DNA of 64,000 nucleotides from CAISDA01 sp050258555 (lineage in GTDB: Bacteria; Bacteroidota; Ignavibacteria; UBA10030; UBA8401): the NCBI GenBank assembly GCA_050258555.1, contig JBLMZA010000101.1, forward strand, positions 1 to 64,000, given 5' to 3'. Made by a program: the position numbers and the translations under genes. Under the pieces are notes generated by a model. It was not told the DNA's origin, searched no databases, and was given only the letters and a program-made list of their open reading frames with translations. Shown here in pieces: positions 25,171 to 33,266 of the stretch; position 1 is the first letter of the stretch, and every line of letters starts with the position of its first letter.

Positions 25171-25632
25171 TTATGACAATGCATTTAATACTTCTTCGGT
25201 GTGGCCGTCGACCTTCACCTTCGGGAAGATGTGCGTGATCACGCCCTTCTCATCGATCACGACGGTCGTGCGCTCCACGCCCATATACGTTCTTCCATAG
25301 AGGCTCTTCTGCTTCCAGACGCCGTAGGGCTCGAGCGCGGCTTTGTCCTCATCGCTCAGGAGGAGGAAATTGAGTCCCTGCTTCTCGATGAATTTTCTGT
25401 GCGATGCGGCGCTGTCGGGACTCATGCCCACGACCACGGCCCCCTTCTCTTCTATGGCGCCGAGATTGTCGCGGAACGAGCACGCTTCCTTCGTGCATCC
25501 CGAGGTGTTGTCCTTCGGATAAAAATAGAGGACGACTTTTTTTCCGAGAAACTCTTTCAGCGTATGCTTCCTGCCGTCGCTTCCTTCAAGCGTGAATGAC
25601 GGCGCCTTCTGTCCGACCCGGAGTTCTGCCAT
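25171..25632 (-). CDS. bcp: thioredoxin-dependent thiol peroxidase, BCP type
   Basis: This 153-residue PrxQ/Bcp peroxiredoxin has the typical pair of cysteines five apart, Cys46 and Cys51, in NTSGCTKEACSFRD. YFYPKD precedes them. GVERTTVVIDEKGVI is the usual C-terminal core. The ATG at 25632 lies 2 bp after the preceding stop. The longer upstream open frame is arginine-rich shadow sequence from the neighbouring gene. It reduces H2O2 and lipid peroxides at the expense of thioredoxin. Confidence 0.92.
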   Translation of the reverse strand: MAELRVGQKAPSFTLEGSDGRKHTLKEFLGKKVVLYFYPKDNTSGCTKEACSFRDNLGAIEEKGAVVVGMSPDSAASHRKFIEKQGLNFLLLSDEDKAALEPYGVWKQKSLYGRTYMGVERTTVVIDEKGVITHIFPKVKVDGHTEEVLNALS

Positions 25633-25634
25633 CG

Positions 25635-26108
25635 TTACTTCACCGCCTCCTTCACTTCCTCGTACGGAGGCTCGGCCGCCGGCTTGTCTTCCGAGACCCA
25701 TGTGTAGGTGATCTTGCCGTCGCCGTCGATCACGAACACCGAACGCTTGGCGACCGTGTAGCCGGGAACGCCCGCGAAATTGTCGTAGACTCCCACGTAC
25801 GCCTTCGCCGTCTCGCGCGTGAAGTCGGACAGCAGCGGAAACTGCAGACCGTTCTTCTCGGCAAACGCATGATTGGCAAAGGGACTGTCCACGCTGATGC
25901 CGACAATCTGCGCATCCATTTCGTTGAACTGCGTCATCGCATCGCGGAATGCGCACATTTCCTTCTGGCATGCGCCGGTAAAGGCGCCGGGATAGAACAG
26001 GAGAACGGTTTTCTTTTTCGTGCCGAGGAATTCGGAAAGTGAACGCGGCTTGCGCTCTGTGTCGATGAGTGTGAATTGCGGAGCGGTAGATCCGACTGTC
26101 AAGGCCAT
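25635..26108 (-). CDS. peroxiredoxin, AhpE/BCP-like
   Basis: This 157-residue peroxiredoxin has FYPGAFTGACQKEMCAFRD, peroxidatic Cys47 and a second Cys52. ISVDSPFANHAFAEKNGLQFPLLSD is typical of the AhpE/BCP branch. AAGGAG lies just before ATG 26108. It leads the operon Prx-Bcp-AhpC-like. The three enzymes are clearly distinct in sequence and so are not a recent duplication. Confidence 0.9.
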   Translation of the reverse strand: MALTVGSTAPQFTLIDTERKPRSLSEFLGTKKKTVLLFYPGAFTGACQKEMCAFRDAMTQFNEMDAQIVGISVDSPFANHAFAEKNGLQFPLLSDFTRETAKAYVGVYDNFAGVPGYTVAKRSVFVIDGDGKITYTWVSEDKPAAEPPYEEVKEAVK

Positions 26109-26211
26109 GGTAGACTCCTTCGGGAACGTTTGATGTGTGGGAATATTTGCGGATTTATGCATTAGAACAGGACGGGCGAGGCTTTTGTTCCCGATTTGCG
26201 CGTTTTGGGAA

Positions 26212-26258
26212 AATAAAAAAGCGGCATGCATCCGAATGGGAAAACGGATGCATGCCGC
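26212..26258 (-). terminator. intrinsic terminator of the propionate operon
   Basis: GCGGCATGCATCCG and CGGATGCATGCCGC form a perfect 14-bp stem with a 10-nt loop, followed by TTTTTTATTTT on the minus strand, 32 bp after the last gene of the operon. Confidence 0.9.
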
Positions 26259-26290
26259 CGGAATGGACCGCCTCTCAGCGGGGGAAACGA

Positions 26291-27772
26291 TTACATGCCG
26301 TAGCGCTTCTTGAGGAAGGTATCCGCGGCCTGCCTGAACAGCAGGTGCAGGAGCAGATCCTTATGCGACTTCACAAACAAGAGCGACGAATAATCGTCTT
26401 CCATGACGGGCTTCAGATACGATGCGGCGCGGTACTTCAGCACGGCATCTTTTCCGAGCGCGCGCGCGGTGATCTCGGGATTGGTCGGCGCGGGTGTGCG
26501 TCCGAACTTGCCCTGCAGGATCATCTTGAACTCGTTCGAAACCATCTTGTAGCGTTCGCCGGCCATCACGTTGAAGGCGGCCTGCGATCCGACGATCTGG
26601 CTTGTCGGCGTCACAAGAGGCACATAGCCGGCGTCCTTGCGGACGACCGGGATTTCGGCGAGGATCTTGTCCATCTGATCGAGCTTGTTCATCTGCTTGA
26701 GCTGGCTCCAGAGGTTCGAAAGCATGCCGCCCGGGACCTGGGCTTCGAAAATCTTGTCGTCGAACTCGGGGTAGCCGAGCGACATTTCCAGCTCGCGCAT
26801 GAGCGGGATCGCCTTGATGACGGCGTCCTTCGTGCGCTCCTTGACCAGCGCGATGATCGCGTCGACCTTCTTCACATCGACGTCGTCGAACTTCACCGGC
26901 TTGTGGCCCTTGCTGTTGTCGGGGATGTGCTGGCTGAGTTCCTTCTGGATGTTGAAGAGCTCCGCCTGGATCTTCAGGATGAGCTTCTTGTCCAGACCGT
27001 GATCGATGCCCATGCGCTCGGCGAAGACCGCAAGAATCTCGATCGGAGGATGCGATGTGCCGCCGGCAAACGGAGTGATGGCCGTATCGACATAGTCGAT
27101 GCCCTCGTTCATGGCGATCACCGAATTCAGCGTCGCCACGCCCGTGGTCGTATGGCTGTGCAGCGTGATGGGAAGCTCGGTCGCCGCGCGCAGCTTCTGG
27201 AACAGCTCCAGCGCGTCGGTCGGATACAGCAGACCGGCCATGTCCTTGATTGCCAGTTCGTCCACGCCCATGTCGATGAGCTTCTTGGCATAGTCGACGA
27301 AATAGTCGGTCGTGTGAACGGGGCTGGTGGTATAGGAAATCGCGCCCTCGGCGACGCCGCCGTACGCCTTCGTGGTCAGGATGGACGTGATCAGGTTGCG
27401 TTCGTCGTTGAGCGCATCGAAGATGCGCATCACGCCGACGCCCGATAGCACGGCTTCCTTCACGAAGGAAATCACGAGATCGTCGGAGCTCGGCTCATAG
27501 CCGAACAGGTTCTGTCCGCGGAGCAAGGCGCGGATCTTCTTGCCGCCGCCGAGCACGCTGCGGAATTTTTCCAGGCGTTCCCAGGGATCTTCATTCAGAA
27601 AACGAATGCAGCTGTCGAGCACCGCCCCGCCCCAGAGCTCGAGGCGGGGATAGCCTGCATCGTTCGTCATCTTCAGCACGCGAAGGATCTGTTCCGTCGT
27701 CATGCGTGTCGCCGCAAGACTCTGGTGACCGTCGCGGAGAGTCAGGTCGATAAATTTCGTTGTATGAGACAT
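26291..27772 (-). CDS. pyruvate/oxaloacetate carboxyltransferase (5S transcarboxylase subunit type)
   Basis: This 493-residue protein has a TIM-barrel carboxyltransferase domain and a conserved C-terminal PYC_OADA domain. LTLRDGHQSLAATRM begins the barrel with the metal Asp, AIKDMAGLL holds the lysine that is carbamylated in this family, and LHSHTTTG holds two metal-binding His. It moves CO2 between biotin and pyruvate/oxaloacetate. There is no fused biotin domain, which is the separate protein encoded just upstream. Together with the 12S-type subunit it suggests methylmalonyl-CoA:pyruvate transcarboxylase; a sodium-pump oxaloacetate decarboxylase would need a beta subunit that is not seen here. 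Confidence 0.88.
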   Translation of the reverse strand: MSHTTKFIDLTLRDGHQSLAATRMTTEQILRVLKMTNDAGYPRLELWGGAVLDSCIRFLNEDPWERLEKFRSVLGGGKKIRALLRGQNLFGYEPSSDDLVISFVKEAVLSGVGVMRIFDALNDERNLITSILTTKAYGGVAEGAISYTTSPVHTTDYFVDYAKKLIDMGVDELAIKDMAGLLYPTDALELFQKLRAATELPITLHSHTTTGVATLNSVIAMNEGIDYVDTAITPFAGGTSHPPIEILAVFAERMGIDHGLDKKLILKIQAELFNIQKELSQHIPDNSKGHKPVKFDDVDVKKVDAIIALVKERTKDAVIKAIPLMRELEMSLGYPEFDDKIFEAQVPGGMLSNLWSQLKQMNKLDQMDKILAEIPVVRKDAGYVPLVTPTSQIVGSQAAFNVMAGERYKMVSNEFKMILQGKFGRTPAPTNPEITARALGKDAVLKYRAASYLKPVMEDDYSSLLFVKSHKDLLLHLLFRQAADTFLKKRYGM

Positions 27773-27803
27773 TATATGATTATCCTTCTTTGTCGGTATG
27801 GGG

Positions 27804-28202
27804 TTATTCCAGCGTGAGCATTGCCTGTCCCGCTTCCACCGTATCGCCCGCCTTCACGCTGATGGACTTGATCTTGCCGCTTGCAGTGGCGGCGATGTTC
27901 GTCTTCATCTTCATCGCTTCGACGACGAAGACGGTGTCGCCTTCGCTCACTGTCTGGCCTTCGGAAACAGGAATTTCGATCACAACGCCCATGATGGGCG
28001 AGGTCACGGTCTTGGCATCGCCGCCGGCGGCGGGAGCCGGAGCGGCTTTCGGACGCGGAGCCGGTGCTGCAGGTGAAAATGTTTCGGTCGGACGCGGAAC
28101 CGGGGCACGGTACGCTGTCGTATAGGACGCATCGGTATCCTCGAGGACTTCAACTTCAACTTCGTACTCTTTTCCTGCTACTTTAACTAAAAGCTTTTTC
28201 AT
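27804..28202 (-). CDS. biotin carboxyl carrier protein (1.3S / gamma type)
   Basis: This 132-residue protein has a short N-terminal segment, a flexible Pro/Ala linker (about 44-60) and a biotinyl domain whose target lysine is Lys98 in VVEAMKMKTN. It carries the carboxyl group between the 12S and 5S partners. The ATG at 28202 overlaps the stop of the preceding small gene (ATGA) and has AGAAGGAA upstream. The longer frame to 28268 lies inside the small gene. Confidence 0.92.
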   Translation of the reverse strand: MKKLLVKVAGKEYEVEVEVLEDTDASYTTAYRAPVPRPTETFSPAAPAPRPKAAPAPAAGGDAKTVTSPIMGVVIEIPVSEGQTVSEGDTVFVVEAMKMKTNIAATASGKIKSISVKAGDTVEAGQAMLTLE

Positions 28203-28396
28203 AGTGTTTGGTTCCTTCTGGAGATGGTGTGAGATGTCATGATCGTAAATCGTCCGGACGTCAGCCACTGGCTGGCGCCCTGCCGTTCAAAAAGCTTCAC
28301 CGCTTTGAGCGAAACCGGCTTTTTGAGCGTCGCGACGACGGCCGCAGTAATAGCCGCGATGATCTCGTCGTTCAATTCCTCGGCTGCTTGATTCAT
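28199..28396 (-). CDS. small carboxylase-associated subunit, OadG/MmdE-like
   Basis: This 65-residue protein starts at ATG 28396 with GAGGAT about 6 nt upstream and overlaps the biotin carrier gene by 4 bp. It has a helical N-terminus (EELNDEIIAAITAAVVATL) and an S-x-W-x3-GR motif (SQWLTSGRF). Small proteins of this type sit between the carboxyltransferase and biotin-carrier genes in many methylmalonyl-CoA decarboxylase operons. It has no membrane helix, unlike full OadG. It may dock the carrier to the core, but that role is inferred from its position. Confidence 0.65.
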   Translation of the reverse strand: MNQAAEELNDEIIAAITAAVVATLKKPVSLKAVKLFERQGASQWLTSGRFTIMTSHTISRRNQTL

Positions 28397-28436
28397 TACT
28401 ATCCTCGTGTCATAGTGTAAGTGTGATGCACATGTG

Positions 28437-29990
28437 TTACATCGGGATGAGGCCGTGTTTCTTCTGCGGCCGCAGTTCGCGCTTGGTTGCCAGCGCCTCG
28501 AGGGCCACGCCGATATAGGCGCGCGTGTCCTTCGGTTCGATCACCGAATCGATCATGCCGCGCGCGGCGGCGAGATACGGCGTCGAAAATTCCGCTTCAT
28601 ACTGCGCAACGAGTTCTTTGCGCTTCGCCTTCGGGTCCTCGGCGTTCTTGATGTCATTCCGGTAGAGAACGCTCACGGCGCCTTCGGCGCCCATGACGGC
28701 GATTTCAGCCGTGGGCCAGGCCGCCACGCGGTCGGCGCCGAGCGCCTTGGCGCACATGGCGAGGTAGGCGCCGCCGTAGGCCTTGCGGAGCACGATCGTG
28801 ACTTTGGGAACGGTGGCCGCCGAATACGAGAAGAGCATCTTCGCGCCGTGGCGGATGATGCCGCCGAATTCCTGCTCCACGCCAGGCATGAAGCCCGGCA
28901 CATCGACCAGGTTCACCAGCGGAATGTTGAACGCGTTGCAGAAGCGGATGAACATCGACGACTTGTCCGACGCGTCGATATCGATGCATCCGGCCTTCAC
29001 CATCGGCTGGTTGGCCACAATGCCGGCCACGCGGCCGTTGAAGCGCGCGAAGCCGATGATCATGTTGCGCGCAAAGTGCGCGTGCACTTCGAAGAACGAA
29101 CCGGAATCGACGATGCGGTTGATCACCTCGTACATGTCGTAGGCTTCGCGCGAGTCGTCGGGGATGACCGAGTTGAGCTCTTCGACCGGCTCGAGGTCCA
29201 TGCCCTCGGTCGGATAGTACGGCGGATCCTCCATGTTGTTCGACGGCAGATACGACAAGAGCGTCTGCACGATCTCGATCGCATGCGCATCATCGCGCGC
29301 GATGAAGTGCACATTGCCGCTTCTGGCCGACTGCGCCACGGCGCCGCCGAGCTCCTCTGCCGTGATATCCTCGCCCGTGGCCTTCTTGATCACTTCAGGT
29401 CCGGCAATGAACAGATGACCGGTGCCGTGCACCTGGATGATGAAGTCCATCAGCGCCGGCGAATAGGCCGCGCCGCCTGCGCACGGACCCGCCACGACGG
29501 CGATCTGGGGAACGACGCCCGAGAGCAGCGTATTGTAGTAGAAGATGCGGCCGTAGCCCTGGAGCGAATCCACGGCTTCCTGTATGCGCGCGCCGCCCGA
29601 ATCGTTGATCGACACGTAGGGTGCGCCCTGCTTCATGGCCATATCCATGACTTCGGTGATCTTCCAGGCGTGCGTCAGGCCCACGCTGCCGCCCATGACG
29701 GTGAAGTCCTGGCTCGATGCGTAGACAAGGCGCTTGCCCACCGCGCCCATGGCCGACACCACGCCGTCGGCCGGAAGGTCCTTCGAGCCCATGCCGAGCG
29801 TCGTGGCGTGATGTTTTGCAAACCGGTAGAGCTCATCGTAAAATCCGGTATCGAAGAGCAGATGCATGCGCTCGTGCGCCGTCATCTTGCCCAGAGAATG
29901 CTGCTTGTCGATTGCCTTCTGTCCGCCGCCCAGCTTGATGGTGTCGGACTTCCTGCGCAATTCTTCTATTTTTTCATGAGTAGTTGACAT
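28437..29990 (-). CDS. methylmalonyl-CoA/propionyl-CoA carboxyltransferase (12S / MmdA type)
   Basis: This 517-residue acyl-CoA carboxyltransferase has two crotonase-like halves. The N-terminal half has the oxyanion motif SGGARIQEAVDSLQGYGRIF with GPCAGGAAYSPAL. The C-terminal half has DVPGFMPGVEQEFGGIIRHGAK and RKAYGGAYLAM. It transfers CO2 from (S)-methylmalonyl-CoA to biotin, or the reverse. It lies between the epimerase and the biotin carrier genes. The length is that of MmdA and 12S subunits. A propionyl-CoA carboxylase beta role is possible, but no biotin carboxylase gene is nearby. Confidence 0.93.
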   Translation of the reverse strand: MSTTHEKIEELRRKSDTIKLGGGQKAIDKQHSLGKMTAHERMHLLFDTGFYDELYRFAKHHATTLGMGSKDLPADGVVSAMGAVGKRLVYASSQDFTVMGGSVGLTHAWKITEVMDMAMKQGAPYVSINDSGGARIQEAVDSLQGYGRIFYYNTLLSGVVPQIAVVAGPCAGGAAYSPALMDFIIQVHGTGHLFIAGPEVIKKATGEDITAEELGGAVAQSARSGNVHFIARDDAHAIEIVQTLLSYLPSNNMEDPPYYPTEGMDLEPVEELNSVIPDDSREAYDMYEVINRIVDSGSFFEVHAHFARNMIIGFARFNGRVAGIVANQPMVKAGCIDIDASDKSSMFIRFCNAFNIPLVNLVDVPGFMPGVEQEFGGIIRHGAKMLFSYSAATVPKVTIVLRKAYGGAYLAMCAKALGADRVAAWPTAEIAVMGAEGAVSVLYRNDIKNAEDPKAKRKELVAQYEAEFSTPYLAAARGMIDSVIEPKDTRAYIGVALEALATKRELRPQKKHGLIPM

Positions 29991-30033
29991 AGTTCCAATG
30001 TTCCTGTAGTGGGAAAAAGTGTTGTGGTCCCGT

Positions 30034-30438
30034 TTACGGCTTCTCGCACAGTTCCGTCAGCACGCCGTATGTCGACTTGGGATGGAGGAACGCGATATTG
30101 AGTCCCTCGGCTCCCTTGCGCGGCGCCTTGTCGATGAGCTGGACGCCCTTCGCTGCCGTCTCGTCGAGGGCGCCGGCCAGGCCGTTCACCGCAAAGGCCA
30201 GGTGGTGTATGCCTTCGCCCTTCTTCTCGATGAATTTGCCGATGGGGCCTTCGGGATCGGTCGACTCGAGCAGCTCGATCTTCGTCTGCCCGACCATGAA
30301 GAAGGCCGTCTTCACTTTCTGGTCGGCCACTTCCTCCACTGCATAACATTTCAATCCGTAGACGTTCTCGTACAGCTTGATCGCCTCGTCAAGATTCTTT
30401 ACTGCAATTCCGATGTGTTCAATATGGGTTGGCTGCAT
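30034..30438 (-). CDS. mce: methylmalonyl-CoA epimerase
   Basis: This 134-residue vicinal-oxygen-chelate protein interconverts (R)- and (S)-methylmalonyl-CoA. The metal ligands appear in THIEHIGIAV, EGIHHLAF and VLTELCE. GVQLIDKAPRKGAEGLNIAFLHPKS is the typical C-terminal stretch. It sits 24 bp after the mutase and 43 bp before the carboxyltransferase, so the intermediate passes along in gene order. Confidence 0.94.
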   Translation of the reverse strand: MQPTHIEHIGIAVKNLDEAIKLYENVYGLKCYAVEEVADQKVKTAFFMVGQTKIELLESTDPEGPIGKFIEKKGEGIHHLAFAVNGLAGALDETAAKGVQLIDKAPRKGAEGLNIAFLHPKSTYGVLTELCEKP

Positions 30439-30462
30439 TGTCTGATTTCCTTAAGAATGAAA

Positions 30463-32130
30463 TTACACGGTAACATGTTCTTTGTATTCGCCGAAGACAC
30501 CGCGCATCGTGTTGCAGATTTCACCGATCGAGGCGTACGACTTCACCGCATCGACGATGATGGGCATGAGATTTTCGGTGTCTTCAGCCGCCGTCTTCAG
30601 CGCGGCGAGCTTCTGCTTCACTTCTTCGTTGTTGCGTTCGGCGCGGACCTTCTGCAGGAACTTGATCTGCTCGTCCTGCACGCGCTGGTCGATGCGCATC
30701 AGGCCCGTGGGCTCCGATTCCTTGATCTGGAACTTGTTGACGCCGACGATCACGCGCTTGCCCGACTCCATGTCCTTGATGCTCTGGTAGGACGACTTCT
30801 GGATCTCGGTCTGCGGATAGCCGCGCTCGATCGCCTGGACCATGCCGCCCATCTCGTCGATCGCCTCGATGTACTTCATGGCTTCCTGCTCGATGCGGTC
30901 CGTTGCGGCTTCGACGTAGTACGAACCGGCAAGCGGATCGATCGTATCGGCGACGCCGCTTTCATAGGCGACAATCTGCTGCGTGCGGAGCGCCACGCGC
31001 ACCGATGTTTCCGTCGGCAGTGCAAGGGCCTCGTCGCGCGAGTTGGTGTGAAGGCTCTGCGTGCCGCCGAGCACCGCGGCCAGCGTCTGGATCGTGACGC
31101 GCACGATGTTGTTGTCGACCTGCTGTGCCGTCAGCGTCGAGCCTGCGGTCTGCGTGTGGAAGCGCAGCATCATCGACTTCGGCTTCTTCGCTCCGAAGCG
31201 CTCCTTCATGATGCGCGCCCAGAGACGGCGTGCCGCGCGGTACTTCGCGACTTCCTCGAGAAGATCGTTGTGCGCATTGAAGAAGAACGAGAGCTGTCCG
31301 GCGAACTCATCGACATCGAGTCCCGCCTTGATCGCGGCTTCGACGTATGCGATGCCGTCGGCAAGCGTGAAGCCGACTTCCTGCGCGGCGCTCGAACCGG
31401 CTTCGCGGATGTGATAGCCCGAGATCGAGATGGTGTTCCACTTCGGCACTTCCTTCTTGCAGTACTCGAAGATGTTCGTGATCAGGCGCATCGACGGTTT
31501 CGGCGGATAGATGTATGTGCCGCGCGCCATGTACTCCTTCAGGATGTCGTTCTGGATCGTGCCGCTGATTTTGTCCGATCCGACGCCCTGCTTCTGCGCC
31601 ACGGCAATGTACATCGCCAGCAGCACCGAGGCCGGAGCGTTGATCGTCATCGATGTCGACACCTTGTCCAGCGGAATGCCGTTGAGCAGCGTTTCCATAT
31701 CGGCCAGCGTGTCGATCGCCACGCCCACTTTTCCGATTTCGCCGTCGGCCAGCGGATCGTCCGAATCGTATCCGATCTGCGTCGGAAGATCGAGCGCGAC
31801 GGAAAGTCCCGTCTGCCCCTGCTCAAGAAGATAGCGGTAGCGTTCGTTCGACTCCTTCGCGGTGCCGAATCCCGCGTACTGGCGCATCGTCCAGAATCGT
31901 CCGCGGTACATCGTGGGCTGAATGCCGCGTGTGTAGGGATACTGTCCGGGGAATCCTAATTTTTCATTGTAGCGTTCTGTGGTGTCGGAAGGTAAATACA
32001 GCGGATCAATGGGAGCATTTGAAACGGTTGAAAAGGCGGTCTGACGCTCGGGAAATTTTTCAAGATTTTTCTTATACGTCTTTTCCTGCCAATCGCTATA
32101 TGCTTTTTGAATCTCATCACGTGTTTGCAT
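30463..32130 (-). CDS. methylmalonyl-CoA mutase, large (alpha) subunit without B12 domain
   Basis: This 555-residue TIM-barrel subunit rearranges succinyl-CoA and methylmalonyl-CoA. FPGQYPYTRGIQPTMYRGR, RQYAGFGTAKESNERYRYLLEQGQTGLSVAFD-like sequence, and GGTQSLHTNSRDEALALPT are family hallmarks. The protein ends right after the barrel and lacks the DxHxxG cobalamin domain. It must therefore pair with a separate small B12 subunit, which is not in this window, as in the two-subunit archaeal and Chloroflexi-type enzymes. The start at 32130 has GAGGT upstream; a longer frame adds 18 unlikely residues. Confidence 0.93.
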   Translation of the reverse strand: MQTRDEIQKAYSDWQEKTYKKNLEKFPERQTAFSTVSNAPIDPLYLPSDTTERYNEKLGFPGQYPYTRGIQPTMYRGRFWTMRQYAGFGTAKESNERYRYLLEQGQTGLSVALDLPTQIGYDSDDPLADGEIGKVGVAIDTLADMETLLNGIPLDKVSTSMTINAPASVLLAMYIAVAQKQGVGSDKISGTIQNDILKEYMARGTYIYPPKPSMRLITNIFEYCKKEVPKWNTISISGYHIREAGSSAAQEVGFTLADGIAYVEAAIKAGLDVDEFAGQLSFFFNAHNDLLEEVAKYRAARRLWARIMKERFGAKKPKSMMLRFHTQTAGSTLTAQQVDNNIVRVTIQTLAAVLGGTQSLHTNSRDEALALPTETSVRVALRTQQIVAYESGVADTIDPLAGSYYVEAATDRIEQEAMKYIEAIDEMGGMVQAIERGYPQTEIQKSSYQSIKDMESGKRVIVGVNKFQIKESEPTGLMRIDQRVQDEQIKFLQKVRAERNNEEVKQKLAALKTAAEDTENLMPIIVDAVKSYASIGEICNTMRGVFGEYKEHVTV

Positions 32131-32186
32131 TATTACCTCATTTTGATGTGAAGTGTCTGTCGGTGGAGCAAAATTCGGTTGCATTA

Positions 32187-32192
32187 ATTATA
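32187..32192 (-). promoter_or_regulatory. -10 box of the propionate operon
   Basis: A perfect TATAAT lies about 57 bp before the mutase start on the minus strand. No good -35 box stands 17 bp upstream, so an activator or an alternative -35 may be used. Confidence 0.35.
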
Positions 32193-32290
32193 CGAAAATT
32201 TGCGGAGAAGTTCCTTAACAATTTCAATTTTTCGCAAAAAACAGCCAGATTTAAGGACTTTTTACTCCGATACGAAAAATCCGGCGCTGC

Positions 32291-32350
32291 AAAAAAAACC
32301 GCCTGTCCTCCGCACGCGCCCGAATCCGGCGCTGCGCGGTGAACAGACGG
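32291..32350 (-). terminator. terminator of the glucanase operon
   Basis: On the minus strand CCGTCTGT pairs with ACAGGCGG (one U-G pair) enclosing a GC-rich arm, followed by eight T residues. It lies 32 bp after the GH16 stop. The 13-mer AATCCGGCGCTGC is repeated at about 32278 and 32324 in and next to it. Confidence 0.6.
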
Positions 32351-32381
32351 CGTGTCTGTCTGGAAGAGGATGTTCCGTTAC

Positions 32382-33227
32382 TTATTTTTTTGCATACACC
32401 CTGACGTAATCGACGACCATTTCCACGGGCTTCGCAAACATGCCGTCGTCGACGCCCTTGGCTCCTCCCCAGTCGCCGCCGACGGCGATGTTGAGGATCA
32501 GATGAAACCGCTTATTGAACGGCCACGCCTCCCAGCCGGTGCTGTCATTGAAGCTGGTGAAATACTTCAGGCTGTCGACGAAGAAGTCGATGCGGTCGGG
32601 ATACCATTCGATCGCATACGTGTGAAAATCGGTCATGGCCGTGGGGATCTTCACGGTCGACGTCTTCTGCGTGCCGATCTTGAAATAATATTTCAGGCTG
32701 TGCGTCGAGCCGTGTATCACGCCGGGATCGTATCCCACGTGTTCCATGATGTCGATCTCGCCCGAGTTCGGCCAGCCGCCGTAGACCCAGTCTGTGGGAA
32801 GCATCCAAATGGCCGGCCATGTGCCGCGGCCCTCGGGCAGTTTCGCGCGCACTTCAACGCGCCCGTAGAGCCAGTCGCCCTTTGCGGTGGTAAGGATGCG
32901 TGCCGATGTATATTTCTTCCCCGAATACGCCTCCTTGCGCGCTTCGATGGTCAGCATGCCCTGCGCCACGCGCGCATTTTCCGCGCGGTTTTCCGTGTAG
33001 TACTGCAGCTCGTTGTTCCCCCATCCGCTGCCGCCCACATCGTAGCTCCATTTGTCGGGCGAGGGCGGCCCTTCGTAATCGAATTCGTCCTTCCAGACGA
33101 GCGTCCATGCGCCGCCGCCCGTGTCCGGTCCGACTCCGGTCGTATCGTCATCGCCGCTTTTTTTGTTGCAGGCCGAAAGCGCGCTCACGCACATAAAGCA
33201 CGCGCAGAGAATGAGAAGTTTTTTCAT
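32382..33227 (-). CDS. GH16 beta-glucanase (laminarinase-like) lipoprotein
   Basis: This 281-residue hydrolase has a lipoprotein signal (lipobox LSAC, Cys20), a short acidic linker, then a GH16 jelly roll. The catalytic E-x-D-x-x-E is GEIDIMEHVG (Glu157, Asp159, Glu162), and WPAIWMLP and FHTYAIEWYPDRIDFFVD are typical of bacterial beta-1,3- or mixed-linked glucanases. It probably cuts laminarin or lichenan at the cell surface or in the periplasm. It is the last gene of the GH2-GH3-MFS-GH3-GH5-GH16 run. Confidence 0.9.
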   Translation of the reverse strand: MKKLLILCACFMCVSALSACNKKSGDDDTTGVGPDTGGGAWTLVWKDEFDYEGPPSPDKWSYDVGGSGWGNNELQYYTENRAENARVAQGMLTIEARKEAYSGKKYTSARILTTAKGDWLYGRVEVRAKLPEGRGTWPAIWMLPTDWVYGGWPNSGEIDIMEHVGYDPGVIHGSTHSLKYYFKIGTQKTSTVKIPTAMTDFHTYAIEWYPDRIDFFVDSLKYFTSFNDSTGWEAWPFNKRFHLILNIAVGGDWGGAKGVDDGMFAKPVEMVVDYVRVYAKK

Positions 33228-33266
33228 GGTTGTACGGTCTTGTTGGTGGATGAAACACATAGAAAG

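Noticed and set aside
25125..25184. In-frame His-rich leader (MHCHKHHHHH) before the AhpC-type peroxiredoxin, resembling a metal-binding extension
   Set aside because: AAGGAG sits ideally before the internal ATG at 25124, and the protein start there (MLTIGDKFPDFEL) is the family norm. The His codons are a CAC/CAT repeat across the end of bcp.
27772..29990. Sodium-pump methylmalonyl-CoA/oxaloacetate decarboxylase complex
   Set aside because: No membrane beta subunit (MmdB/OadB) and no OadG with a membrane helix are present. The set fits a soluble transcarboxylase better, though a distant beta subunit cannot be excluded.
32278..32336. Duplicated 13-mer AATCCGGCGCTGC as a possible attachment site or mobile-element end
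   Set aside because: The copies are only 46 bp apart, lie around a terminator, and no integrase, tRNA or transposase gene is near.
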